Of a stretch of 64,000 bases of DNA, positions 41,967 to 52,759 are shown piece after piece; the stretch's first letter is position 1; each line of letters opens with the position of its first letter. The notes below the pieces were generated by a model. It did not search any database, had not been told where the DNA came from, and was given only the letters and a program-made list of their open reading frames with translations. The translations under genes were made by a program, and so were the position numbers. Source of the stretch: Allomyces arbusculus (lineage: Eukaryota; Blastocladiomycota; Blastocladiomycetes; Blastocladiales; Blastocladiaceae); assembly GCA_027604705.1 (NCBI GenBank), contig JADHYV010000011.1, forward strand, positions 124,001 to 188,000, given 5' to 3'.

Positions 41967-43903
41967 TCACGCACTGGCCCCACCCACGACCCCCTCGGCC
42001 TCGTCCCCCATAACGTTGTAGTACTTGCCCGTGGCCGGGTCGTAGTAGCAGTTGAGCTGAGCATCAAACACGAGCTCCACGCTCTCCTCGTCACTCTCCA
42101 CCACCGCATCCGCCGTTCTCGTCTGGATCGTCTTGTGCGGCGACAACCCATCGGCATGCACGTCATCCCCGTCCTCGTCATCATCCATGACTTCGGGCTC
42201 GCTCTCATACTCATCTGCGGCCAACGGCACATGCCCACCCCCCGCCGCTGCCGCCGCGGTCGCCGCCGGTGCGTGCGCGCTCCACTGCGACCCCACACTG
42301 CCCGCACTCGCGCCGCGCTTGGCCGTCGCATGCCGCACGACCAGCATCACCTCGCGGTCAAACTCGTCATCATGTGCCGGTGCTGGCGGGGTCACAGCCG
42401 CGGCGGGAGACATGCGCGGAACCGCGGGTGCGTGGGCGAGCGGCGCGAGCGCGATCCGGCCTGTCGCGGCCGTTGCCGCGGGTGACCGCCGTGTCGCGAC
42501 GCTAGGCGGCGGAATCCCGGAACTTGGCGGTCTTGAACGAATTCGTGGGCCCCAGCCGGCAGGCAGGGACCCGGGCGGCGCCGCTGCGGTCGACGTCGTT
42601 GCGGTCGCGGCCGGTGGCGGCAACGGGATCCCGGACCCGACGCTCGCATTCGAGTTCATCCGCGACAGCCCCCCGCGGCGGCGCGACGCCAAGTCGATCC
42701 TTGCAAGTGCCGCGTGCAAATGCGCGACGGCCGGGTCGGCAGGCGCGGCCCCGGCCGCGGTGGGCGTTTCGGCAATCGACATGCCCGAGTCGGTCTTTTT
42801 CATGCGCGTCGCGAGCTGCGTGCACTTGGCGGGGGTGCCACGCACGAGCGTCCATGCAGGGCTGGCGAGCGTGTAGGGAAACGCGAATTGCTTGGGGAAC
42901 ACATTCGTATCGAGTTCGGCGGCCGTCACATGCTGGAAGAAGAGGTCCGCGCGGGTTGTGGCCTCGGCGGCGATCTCGGAGGTTGGGGTGCCCGGGACAG
43001 TGCTGGACGGGGTGGGGGAGGGGGCCAGCACGTCCTTGAGCGTGAGCACGGTGCGCAGCTTGATGTTGTCCCCTTGGATCGAGATGAAGTCGAGCGTGCG
43101 GAACGTGCAGTTGCGGTAGAGGGAGGAGATGATGTCATTGAGGTCGATGAGGAGCGTGGTCCACTGGGGAGGGCAGGGAAGGAGTTGGTCAGCGCGCGCA
43201 GGCACGGAAAACCAGTGGAGAAGACGCTGTCGCGACGGACCGTGTCGCGTGGAATGAGCGCATCGATGGGGATCAGTGCGTGGAGCGGCGTCGTTTTGGG
43301 CTCCTTGGTCACGGTCGACAGAAAGAGCCGCCGCTTGCTGTTCGCCTTGGTCGAGCCCATCACATCGACAACGCTATTTTCCAGCGAGGAAAGGGTAGAT
43401 CAATCGGTGTTTGAGAAGCCATGCAAGAACCAAGCACGCCCGCACCCCAGTTCAATAGTCAGCTTTTTGCACTCGTGAGGTACCCAAATCTGGAGAGCCA
43501 GGTACGGATGCGAAGCGCCTGATCCAACCTCGTTCGATCAGCTTTCACCGGTTCGCGAAATCAGCTCTGCCGGATCGCTGTACCTTTGCACGAGAACTCG
43601 AGCTTGATCGACTGCGACCCCACGTGGATGCAGTAACCCTTGAGGTCGCGCTCGTAGACGCGCTTGACGTGATGCGAGAGCTGGTCCGACAGCGGGCGAC
43701 CCGTGCTCGCAACGACCGACCATTGCGCGAGCGGCGACGAGCCTTGATTGGATAGCAGCGCGACGTGGGGCAGGCCCTAGTCGGTTGGATCGAGAAGGGA
43801 CAGGGGGGGGGGGGGGGGCTCAGCATCATGGAGATGTTCATGGTCCCTTCCGTATTCGATTGGGGCAAACCTTGAAGAGCGGGGCAAGACTGGAAGAAGA
43901 CAT
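41967..43903 (-). CDS. CFAP20 domain-containing protein (CFAP20DC/C3orf67-like)
   Basis: Exons 43871-43903, 43584-43776, 43446-43518, 43241-43373 and 41967-43163; phases 0, 1, 2, 0 agree (542 aa). The first ~190 residues form a CFAP20/DUF667 domain: MSSSSLAPLFK, LAQWSVVAST, HPYLALQIWVPHECKKLTIE, SKRRLFLSTVTKEPKTTPLH, IPIDALIPRDTWTTLLIDL, FRTLDFISIQGDNIKLRTV. This aligns with human CFAP20DC ([24 protein letters not shown]...) better than with CFAP20 itself. The family is found in ciliated or flagellated eukaryotes, so it points to a zoosporic fungus. The remaining 350 residues are Pro/Ala/Ser-rich and end with ELVFDAQLNCYYDPATGKYY. Intron 1 contains a 16-nt C tract and intron 4 an unusual GTCCGT donor. 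Divergent from an unknown coiled-coil gene with an X-box-like site between them. Confidence 0.85.
43803..43818 (-). repeat. C16 tract (coding strand) in CFAP20DC intron 1
   Basis: Sixteen consecutive Gs on the plus strand, i.e. Cs on the transcribed sense strand, inside intron 43777-43870, ending 26 nt before the acceptor. Confidence 0.9.
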
Positions 43904-44648
43904 GGTGTGGAATTGCTGTAAGGTCGACTTGCCGGGTCCTCTGGTTTTTTGCTGGCGGCACAAAGGCGCCTGGCCGGATCACGAGCTGCAGCGGGTTCGA
44001 CTGGCTTTTGGGAGCGTTTGCAAGGAGTTGAAGCTGTCAAGGTGCTGGCAGGCGATAGATTTGCTGGTGTTGAACGAAAAAGGGGTTGCGATCGGGGGGC
44101 GTGGGCGAACTAATAAGACTGTAACGTCTGAACGCGGTCATGTGTGTGATACTTGATGAATTTTGCATCCTGCTCGGCAACGTCGTTTTCGGGCTGTGCC
44201 GCGAGCGGACGTTGGCAAGTGCTTGAAGCTGCAGACGACTGGCACATCAAAATGACCTCCAGCAAGGCGGCCAGACTGCATGCAAGTAACTGCAGTCTCT
44301 TTTCTTCCAGCGATTCTCGGCCCTCGGCACCTGCCTGATCGAGAACCGGATTCGCGCTGGAGTTCGGGGAGCGGCACCTGCTGAATTTGCACTCGGTAGC
44401 CAACCTCAAGTCGCTCCCAGTCCCTGTACCGACAAGTAAACCCCTCCCTTCACGTCTCCTGTCGCTCATGGTCCTCTGAGCCGGCGTTGCTCTTGCAACT
44501 TGCTCTGATCCCGCACCTGCAAGCACCCTCCCCCACCTGGCCGCGATACCCGACGGCGCCGCGTGCTGCTGGTGCCCTTTACCCAGACTACGACTCGATT
44601 TCTCCACCGACACACCCTCGATCAAACCTACTGCACCCCGCCCCCGGC
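43904..44648. other. Divergent promoter region, CFAP20DC / coiled-coil gene
   Basis: 745 nt between two divergent starts. The one notable element is the X-box-like palindrome at 44486-44499. No TATA box seen. Confidence 0.4.
44486..44499. promoter_or_regulatory. RFX X-box-like palindrome
   Basis: GTTGCTCTTGCAAC: both X-box half-sites (GTTGC and GCAAC) with the canonical 4-nt spacer of GTTGCCATGGCAAC. It lies 150 nt upstream of the ATG at 44649 and about 580 nt upstream of CFAP20DC. In animals RFX factors bind such boxes in front of ciliary genes; use in this fungus is inferred. Confidence 0.5.
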
Positions 44649-47073
44649 ATGACGCGCCCGACGACGCCGTCGGGCGCCGCGGCGCTCGGCCCCATTACGC
44701 GCCCACCAAGCACGACCGTGCGGCGATCGCCCTCGGCCGTCCCTCCGCCCGATGTCAGCGGTACGGACCGACCGAGCACCGTGTCCGACTCGATGACCGA
44801 CGACAGCTTGCTCGCCACTGGCCCCAGCTCGTCAACCCACCCGGCGGCCGCCGCCACCGCCGCGCACGCGCCCGCGACCCACGCCAAAACGAAATTTCAT
44901 GCGATATCATTCCACCATGTGCACCATGCGCGTACGAATGACCGCGAGCCAGGCCCGCTGGCATACATCAAGCATGCGATTTTCCCGACGCAGTTGTTGC
45001 CGGACCAGACGGTCGCGCAGCACCACGAGGCCGTCAAGGCTGCCGGGGGTAATGGGGCGGGTGGAGAGCGCGGTGTGATGGAGCAGTATATGGCGGAAAA
45101 AGTGCAGACAAGGACGACATCTCGAATTATCACCAAGGATAGCAAGATGCTGGCCATGGAGCGCGAGCGACGACGGCAGGTATATGACCATAGTTATTGT
45201 CGGTGGAGATGGTTCGCAAGGCTCATTTCGACGTGTTCTTCCATGTAGCAAGTCATGGCCACCGGGTTCAACAGCTCGACGCGCGAAGCCTACAAGCCGC
45301 TCGGTCAGTCCCGCGGTCACGAACGGCCTCGCTGCTCGCGTGCGGATTCTGACGAGCAACTGCCGTTTTCGTAGGTGAGCCGATTCTGCACGTTGAGGAC
45401 CTGGTCTCGACGGCCTTGAACGTCCGCGTCAACAAGCCGAAAACCGCTCAGTACGCGTCCCGTTCTGGTCTGTGTCGCCCCTGAGCTCGACTAACCACAT
45501 TCGCTGTCCAGCCGACGACATGCGACTCACCCGAATGGCCGGCCGGGCGCCAACCAGCCGCTCACGGCGCGCGAAAAGTCGGCGCAGGTGTCTGTCGAGA
45601 CGCTGTGCCAGGACGGGTTCGAAAAACTGCGCGAGCGTGTCACGCTGTCCAAGTCGCGGCTGCAAATGGTCAAGGTACGCAGAGTTCTATCCTCGCTTTG
45701 TTTTTTCTCCGATTACTGGCGCTCACCACGATCATGACTGTCCAGTTTGGCATCCACATCACGCGTACCATGGAGGACCCGCGCAAGATTGCCGAGCGCG
45801 AGCGCGAACTGCTCCAATCGCAAAAAGACAAGGTCACGGGCACCTATCTCGACTGGACGCCCGACAAGATCGACCGCGAGAAAATGGGGTACTATCTCCG
45901 GCAGCTCAATAACGCGACGCACCATGGCGACGGCGCCGACGGGGACAGCGATCTGGTCCGTGTCGGTTCGGCGGGGACGGCTGCAACGCCGGCCACGCCT
46001 GCGACGCCCACGACGACAACGACCGCGAGCCATGGCCTCGACGATTCAGGTGGGGCTGGCAGCTTGGAGCGCGACCCGAAACATATGACGCCCGACGAGC
46101 TCGAGCAAGCGCTGTCGGTGCAGCGCACGCCGATACCGGATCCGGAGGCGACGGTACGAATGCTTGATCTGGTATTTCGCAAAAGTACGACAACTGACTG
46201 GAGCTGGTGTAGCTTCAAACCATGCGGACCGGGTTCAACAAAGAGCGCCAGCGACTGGCCGTGGCGCTCGCTGAGGAATTGGACCGCGGCGAGCGGCAGC
46301 GGCAGTCGGTCATTATTCAAAAGTACAAGGCGTTTGAAGTCGGCGTGGTACGCGCACACCCTCTCCACCTGTTCCCCTTCCTCCTCTCACCCCTCACCCT
46401 CTTGTTCTTCCAGAATGGCATCTGCTCGACCGACCTGGACCACATGCGCACCAACGCGACCGTGCAGCGCGTGCAGGAGCGCACGCGCATATTGCGCGCG
46501 CACCCGTGGTACAACGACCTGATTCGCGTCGTTTTCAGTAACGGGCTAAAGAAACAACTCAGTTCATCGGAACACCTATTGCTCGGCCGCGTCCGCGCCC
46601 TGATTGGCGACGGCGTCCCGCTCGATAAGCTCGAGTTCATTCGGCTCATGAAACTCGTCCCGGCGCACGAGTTTATGAAGGACGAGGTGCAAAAAATCCT
46701 CAAGTTTTTACGGCACCATATGGGTATCTCGGAACTGGATTACCTGGATGCGATCGAGTCGTCGGGACAGATGATTACCACGGCGGCGGCGGCTGCCGCA
46801 GCGGGTGCGGGGGCGGCGGGGGATGGTGAGGCAGGGCGGGGTGCGGCAGGGGCTACGGTGGTAGCGACGGCGTCGACGGGGTCTGGGCCTGGGACGGGCG
46901 GTAGTGGTGGTGGCGGTGGGTTGCTGGGGACGGGGTCAACGTTGCCGTTGCCGCGCTCGCCGTCGTCGCGCGCACGGTCGGCGAGCATCGTGAACGGCAA
47001 CCGAAGTGCGTCGACGGGGCCGTCGGTACCCGTAACAGAAAAGCCGTCGATCGCCAACTTGGTCGTGCCGTGA
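44649..47073 (+). CDS. Coiled-coil protein, unknown; candidate flagellar protein
   Basis: Seven exons: 44649-45179, 45249-45303, 45375-45450, 45512-45674, 45746-46153, 46213-46347, 46414-47073; phases 0, 1, 2, 0, 0, 0 agree (675 aa). After a Ser/Thr/Pro-rich N-terminus come charged helices: KDSKMLAMERERRRQ, then GFNSSTREAYKPLGEPILHV, SVETLCQDGFEKLRERV, DPRKIAERERELLQSQKDK, YLDWTPDKIDREKMGYYLRQ, RTGFNKERQRLAVALAEEL. Residues ~470-580 are the best-ordered part (RVQERTRILRAHPWYNDLIR, LLLGRVRALIGDGVPLDKLE, HEFMKDEVQKILKFLRHHMG). The C-terminus is Gly/Ala/Ser low-complexity. I do not recognise the family. The smooth splice phases and conserved-looking blocks show a real gene. Sharing a promoter with CFAP20DC and the X-box-like site suggest a ciliary or flagellar role; this is inference only. 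Confidence 0.75.
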
Positions 47074-47251
47074 TATCGCGGTTGTGGTGGTGGTGGAGGG
47101 ACTGACGCTGGGGAATGGTGCTGAGGATGTGATTTTTCTGAAATAGATTGTTTGCTTTGCAGCTCGAAGTACAGGTCAGGGCAACAGCAAAAAATGCAAG
47201 AAACTGTTGCAATGGTATTGATGGGCAAAAAGCACTGGGCTGCATGCCCAT

Positions 47252-49174
47252 TCAGCTCATCGACTCGAGCACCGACTCGATGGCCTGCGGCGGTAACGGA
47301 ATCGCGAGCATATCGACCCCCTCGACGCGCCTCGTCGCAACCATCTGATGGTCTTTGAACTCAGTCACGATCGTGCGGAAATTGGCCTCTTCCGAAACCA
47401 AGAACTGCTCGCGGCACCGGCTGAACCACGCCTGGTACGACATCCCCGCCGCCGGCGCCGTCCCCCTACCCACATCCTGGTCGCCCTTGCCGAGCACGTG
47501 CGTTGCCAGAATGCGGAAACACTCTCGCGAATTCGGCGGCAGCGACTGCAACACTGTCCGTGCCGACTGCGCAGTCACGACGCCCGGCTTCACCATGAGC
47601 GTATTTTCAAACGCCGTTTCGACGTGGTACGGCGCAAACGTGGCCACATGGTGCGGGAGCCAGTTGAACCGCGCGAGTTTCAAATAGTCCCACTGTAATG
47701 CCGCGTGAATGTGGTCAGCGGTCGCCACGACACGGACTCGCGCATGGCTCGCCAACTGGGCGAGCGTCGTCTGCGCGCGGTCCGCGCGGAGACCCGGTGC
47801 GTCAATGTTATGCACGACCAAGTAAAGCGGGTCCTCGCGGTCGTCGAGCGCCGCAGCGACGGCGGCCACGTGGTCGTGCAACGTCGCAGGGGACGCGCAC
47901 TCCAGCGCGCGCGACAAGGTCGAGAGCACCGACTTGACGGAACACAGCGGGTGGAATCCGGCCACGGTTACGACGTCGCCGTCATGCGCGAGGACCTCGT
48001 GCACGAACCGGTCGACAAGCGTGCGTTTCGATCCGACGCCGAAAAACAGGAGGTTATACCCTTCGTGCAATTCGAACCGCCACTGCGGGAAACACTGTAC
48101 GTGCAGGTCCTGCAAGTGCGCGATCGCGGGCGCCGACCGCACGGGGATCGAGTGCAGAAGCGACACATATTCCTGGTGCGCGAGTTGCGGGAGCGACGCA
48201 AGCGTGTTGTCGGAGGTTTTCGATCCGCCCGTCTGGGACTCAAAGAAGAGTGAGAGGATCCCGTCGCCGTCAGTCTGCTCCCAGGCGTGGTCAATTTGCC
48301 GTGCGCGAGCGAGGAGAGAAATGGACGGGTCCACGGTGTCCTCGTCGTCCTCGTCCTCCTCTTCCTCCTCCTCGGGACCGCTGTCGACCACCTCGTCGTC
48401 GCTAACCGCTGCTGCCCCACGCCTTGGGGTTTTCGCGCGTGATGCAGCCGTCGACAGCCGTGCCGCAGCACTCGCGGGCTTGGCGGGTGTCGCTGCGCGG
48501 TGCCGTGATGACGTCTTTCGTGCGGGCGTCGGGGACGCAGGGGAGCCAGGAACCGCGCCCGTGCGCGATAGCGGTCGCGTCTTGGCGAGCGACGGCGAGG
48601 CCATGGCCGCGAGCGCCGCCGCGGCACTTGTCGGTGTCGCCGCCTTGGGTGTCCTTGCCGGCGTCGGTGCTGCGGATGCTGGCGCGGGCGACGTGGTTGC
48701 GGCCACACTCTCGGCCAGATCTGCGGCCACCTTCATCATGTTGGACCTGGCGGTGGTCAGGGACCGGGTCACGGCAAACCCTTGCCGCGATGGCGTGACG
48801 GGTGCGGCAGCAGCGTTGGCTGACCTCGGTCGTGGTGTTGCGTCCGGGTCAATGTCGTCGTCATCCACGTCGTCGCCATCGGGGACATGCTTCGTCTTGT
48901 GCCGCTTGTAACGAAAGTCCCACTCGAGTTCGTCGCCCTCGTCTTCGAACCGCAGGTCCTCGGGCCGTTGTGGGGTAGCCGCTCGTGCGGCAGCGGCAGC
49001 GGCAGCGTCGTTCGAATAGGTCGACTTCGGGCCCGTGTCGGTCAGACCTATGTCGAAGCGTCGGGGCTTGACGGTCGCTGGCGTCTTCGCCGTCATGGGT
49101 GTCCTGGTCGCAGCATTGTCGGGTGTCGTCACGGCCGAACGCTTTGCGGGCTGTCGTGGGGTTTTGGGTGGCAT
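47252..49174 (-). CDS. ORC2: Origin recognition complex subunit 2
   Basis: Intronless, 640 aa, starting MPPKTPRQPAKRSAVTT. The first ~290 residues are disordered and basic, with an acidic patch (EEEEEEDEDDEDTVD). The conserved ORC2 core begins near residue 310: YVSLLHSIPVRSAPAIAHLQ, QWRFELHEGYNLLFFGVGSK, RTLVDRFVHEVLAHDGDVVT and HPLCSVKSVLSTL. GVGSK is the degenerate ATPase loop of Orc2, which does not hydrolyse ATP. LYLVVHNIDAPGLRADRAQ and a C-terminal winged-helix region follow. Orc2 is part of the complex that marks replication origins and loads Mcm2-7. The next gene on the same strand is PNP, about 330 nt upstream. Confidence 0.95.
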   Translation of the reverse strand: MPPKTPRQPAKRSAVTTPDNAATRTPMTAKTPATVKPRRFDIGLTDTGPKSTYSNDAAAAAAARAATPQRPEDLRFEDEGDELEWDFRYKRHKTKHVPDGDDVDDDDIDPDATPRPRSANAAAAPVTPSRQGFAVTRSLTTARSNMMKVAADLAESVAATTSPAPASAAPTPARTPKAATPTSAAAALAAMASPSLAKTRPLSRTGAVPGSPASPTPARKTSSRHRAATPAKPASAAARLSTAASRAKTPRRGAAAVSDDEVVDSGPEEEEEEDEDDEDTVDPSISLLARARQIDHAWEQTDGDGILSLFFESQTGGSKTSDNTLASLPQLAHQEYVSLLHSIPVRSAPAIAHLQDLHVQCFPQWRFELHEGYNLLFFGVGSKRTLVDRFVHEVLAHDGDVVTVAGFHPLCSVKSVLSTLSRALECASPATLHDHVAAVAAALDDREDPLYLVVHNIDAPGLRADRAQTTLAQLASHARVRVVATADHIHAALQWDYLKLARFNWLPHHVATFAPYHVETAFENTLMVKPGVVTAQSARTVLQSLPPNSRECFRILATHVLGKGDQDVGRGTAPAAGMSYQAWFSRCREQFLVSEEANFRTIVTEFKDHQMVATRRVEGVDMLAIPLPPQAIESVLESMS

Positions 49175-49502
49175 CGTTGGCCGGTACAGTAGTGCAGATC
49201 AGATTGAATGACTATTTTTTGATCGGTCTTGCTGATCACGTCGCGTCTGACCAACTCGCTGCCAACTTGACATCGACCCGACTGTCTCCTGCCAGCGTTG
49301 CTGAGGTCGACGGCAACTCCCAACGAATTATGATTGAGCAGCACTCGGGTCATGTATTTACAAGCAGCCAGCAACCATCAATGCGCAATCCCCACTACCA
49401 GCGAGAAAGAACGAACAAAAGAATGCAAGGCGAGACGGTTCAGTCAGCAACGACGCGCGCGGTGCGGCCGGCCACCCCCAGAAATCAAACAGCAAACAAC
49501 CT
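49175..49502. other. Intergenic; ORC2 promoter
   Basis: 328 nt between the ORC2 start and the PNP end, both on the minus strand. No distinctive element. Confidence 0.3.
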
Positions 49503-50779
49503 CTACTTAGCCGTGTTGAACTCGGGCACTGTATGCAGCTCCTCGACCACCGTCTTGACGAGCGAGAGCACATTGGCCGCGAAATCCGTCGACGCCTTGA
49601 GCACTTCCTCGTGCGACGCCTTCTCATCGACCACGTCCTCAACCTTGACCTCCCCCGCCAACTCGCGCACGACCTCGGCCTTGACGTCGTCTTCGCGGCG
49701 GCCCACGACCTTGTTCGTGATCAGCGAGATGCCGAGCACGGCCACGCCCGCGTGCCGTGCAATCACGCACTCGGGCACGGTCGACATGCCGACAGCCCCA
49801 CCACCAATCGACCGCAAAAGGCGGCACTCGGCGCGCGTCTCGTACTGCGGGCCCGAGACAAAGCAGTAGACGCCCGAGTGCGTGCGTTCCAGCAGACCGA
49901 GCTTGGCGGCCGTGCGGAAGGCGTGGGCCCGGTAGGCGCGCGGGTACGCGTCGGAGGTCGGCGGGAACCGCGGGCCGAATTCAGCGAGGTTCGGGCCCAC
50001 GAGCGGGTTGTTGCCGGCGATCATGGGCAAAGCAATGTGGTCCTCGAAGACCATCATATCGCCCACGTTGAAGGTCGGGTCGAGACCGCCGGCCGCGTTG
50101 GTGACTGTGGAAGTGGGAGGAAGATGGGGTGAGAATGAGGGACGAAATTGATCGAGATTTGCGCGTGCACGGTGCGGACCAATGAGCAGCTTGATACCGA
50201 GCAGGGCCATAACGCGCATCGGGAACGTCACTTGCGCCATGGACCAGCCCTCGTATGGGTGGAAGCGACCAACCTGTCGGTTTGCGAGGACGGTTCGTGA
50301 GCTTGCATGGCCGCGTGCGGGAAGACGACGAGAATGAACAGGAAATGCGTACCATGCACACGACGTACTGCTGGCCGAGCTTGCCAAAAACGAGCTTGCC
50401 GTCATGACCGGCGACTAGACATCGGGGAAGAGCAGATACAATCAGTTTGAAGCGATCGACGCCTCACGATCGATGAACAACACAGCAACAACGTACCGGT
50501 AGACCGCACAAACCCGGGAATCGAGTCGTACCCGACCGAGATCGACTCGTCGAGCAGCTGGTAGAGCTTGCCGAGCCCGGACCCGCACACGATCCCGACC
50601 GACGGCAGTGTGTTGGCCGGCAACAGTGACAGAATGTGTTCCTTGGCGGCCGTGTAGGTCTCCATCGGAATCGACTCGTGCGGAGCGGTGGACGGGAACA
50701 TTTGGCGAGGTGCGCGGGCAACGAGTTCACTGGGCGACAGGCGCGCGCAGGCCGGGTGGAGCAGTTCGGTGAAGTTCAT
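49503..50779 (-). CDS. PNP1: Purine nucleoside phosphorylase
   Basis: Exons 50497-50779, 50353-50414, 50180-50273 and 49503-50104; phases 1, 0, 1 agree (346 aa). All trimeric-PNP signatures are present: VGIVCGSGLGKL (phosphate loop), VAGHDGKLVFGKL, VGRFHPYEGWSMAQVTFPMR, LLIVTNAAGGLDPTFNVGD, GPQYETRAECRLLRSIG and MSTVPECVIARHAGVAVLG with SLITNKV. The enzyme splits inosine and guanosine with phosphate in purine salvage in the cytosol. A more common Gln precedes GRFH in many homologues; here it is Val. The C-terminus is slightly longer than in human PNP (289 aa). Intron 3 has a GTCCGC donor. Confidence 0.95.
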
Positions 50780-51447
50780 GGTGAGCAAAGAGGAGCGTGG
50801 AGAGGACAGATTCAAGCCGAGAGTGCGAGGGACGCGGGGCCGTGCCGGCTTTTGTAGGCGCGGCGGGTCCTCGGCGTATCGTCGTTGGTCGAAGGCGTAC
50901 GGGAGCAGCAGGGAACAAGGTTTTTGCTCGTCCGACGGCGGGCAGACAAGGGAACGGGCGGGCGCGAGAAAGTCGCGTGGGCGTGGTGCAGGTGGACAGA
51001 CAGGCGGCGGCGCAGGCAGAGTTGGCGCGCGAGCGGGTATGGTTGCAGCGAGTGGCAGGTGCAGTCGGAGATGGTTCTCGAGGCCGGCGCGGTGCGGCTG
51101 GAAAAAGATTGGATCAGCGCGGCCGGCGGCGTTGGTGGCGTCCTCTTTTTATATCTTTCGTTTCGTGTGCCACTTGGAACGCGTCAGCGTGCTCGTCCGT
51201 GGGAAACCCGCTGCTTTCCATGCCTTGGTCGTGTGAGGCGAGCCCAGGCCAGCCCGCACACGCGTGACCTGCCTCGGCTGGGGCAGTCCACTCGCAAGGC
51301 GGCGATTTTATCTTGATATCATGATTCGATCTCCGCCCGGCTCGCGAGTCCAGCCGCGCGCCGCTGGGCGACGCCGGGCGCGCGTACCTGCGAGCGCGAC
51401 GTGACAGCACTGCTCCCCACGCAACGCTCCCCAACGCTGGCCAAGCC
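50780..51447. other. PNP upstream region
   Basis: 668 nt between PNP and the next minus-strand gene. GC-rich except for a TATA-like element at 51145-51156. Confidence 0.35.
51145..51156 (-). promoter_or_regulatory. TATA-like element upstream of PNP
   Basis: AGATATAAAAAG on the minus strand, about 370 nt before the PNP ATG; the only A/T-rich spot in this spacer. Confidence 0.3.
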
Positions 51448-52101
51448 TCAGCGCTCCGTTGCATTTGCCTACGCATTTCCGTTCATCTATTACCAAGTTC
51501 CAGTACGCTAGTACCTTGCACTCGTCCATTTTCGTCCAGGTCGTCACATCGTCCGCGCCCTCGAGGGACAGGCCATCGAACTGCTTCAGGTCGAACCCGA
51601 GCCCGCTGCAGCGCAGCTTTTCGCTCCACGACAGTCGTCTCGTCGGTAACACGCGGCCCGCTGGGAGTCGCTGCCACATGGCCTTGACGGGCGAGGACTC
51701 GACCTCGGCAAAGTAAACGGGCACCGCCGACTTGATCAGGCTCGTCCTGGCTGCCATGCCAAGCGGGTCAGTCCATGGTGCCGAATCCTGCTTGGCCGTG
51801 CCCATCGACACATTGCGACTGGTCGCTTGGTACCCGATGGAGAAGAAAGCGGTGGCCTTGATTTTGTAGGTGCGCGGCACGGCGAGAACACGCGCAGTCC
51901 GCGGTGCGGTCTTGCCGCCGAATACCAGCACCGAGTGATTCTGTCGCCGGGCGACTGGATCTCGCCATCCACGAGACACTGAACGCACTTGATCCTGTCG
52001 ACGCGACACGTCAGAGCAGCCGGCTTGACCTCGGCCGACTCCAACTCACCGTCCGACTCGGTGCTGCCCGTCGATGCGCGATCTGATTCCTTATCACTCA
52101 T
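51448..52101 (-). CDS. Hypothetical protein
   Basis: Best model: exons 52030-52101, 51515-51940 and 51448-51468 (172 aa), starting MSDKESDRASTGSTESDGEL. Intron 1 (GTCAAG donor, GACAG acceptor, 89 nt) resolves an otherwise open frame change; intron 2 would be only 46 nt and is uncertain. The central exon reads SVLVFGGKTAPRTARVL, ATAFFSIGYQATSRNVSMG and SLIKSAVPVYFAEVESSPVK, with mixed strands and helices as in a small globular domain. No motif or family recognised. The exon model could be wrong at either end. Divergent from the cyclophilin gene. Confidence 0.4.
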
Positions 52102-52759
52102 ACCTGGTTTGCGTACGTGGAGAAACGACCGCCCGAAATCAATCGTATCGAGCCCAGGATACCGGTCGTGCTCGCCCGTACCGGTACCACGGGACGGTCG
52201 CGTCGCCGACCGTCGCAAACACGCTTGGTTCGTTGAGCAGCAGGTTTCTGTGGCAAGGCGAGCGCGTGGAGGTGGCCGATGAAGTCTGCTCATAGATATT
52301 GCCTGCAGGTCGGGTGAAGAGTGTGGATCGCGCGCACGCCGTTCCGCCCGCAAAGTCTCGAGCGATCATGCCTTGCGGATACTTGTGCTCAGCGGTGAGA
52401 AATCCGCGTCTACCTGCCCTGTAGCTGTACATACCAAACGACTTGCTAGTTATCGCGTTTCATGGTGTTGTCGTAAAGCAGGATTAGATCTTGTAGACGT
52501 GAGAGCTGTAACAGATGCTAAATCCATGGATTCCCTTGCCAATCCATAGCCAAATGCACTCACAAGGTTGACCCGCTCGCGAGCCGCACGGGGATTCGGC
52601 GATGGCTCATTGACCTGCCAAAAATTTCGCATACCTTCAAGGTGGGGACTGTTTGGGCCGTGTCACTCGCTTGCCTCCTCAATCTCTTCCCGTTCTCTTC
52701 GACGATCACGGCACCTTGTTCCTAGATCACCAGCACGACGGAGACTCGGATTCAACAGC
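52102..52759. other. Divergent region upstream of cyclophilin
   Basis: 658 nt between the unknown minus-strand gene and cyclophilin. No element recognised. Confidence 0.3.
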
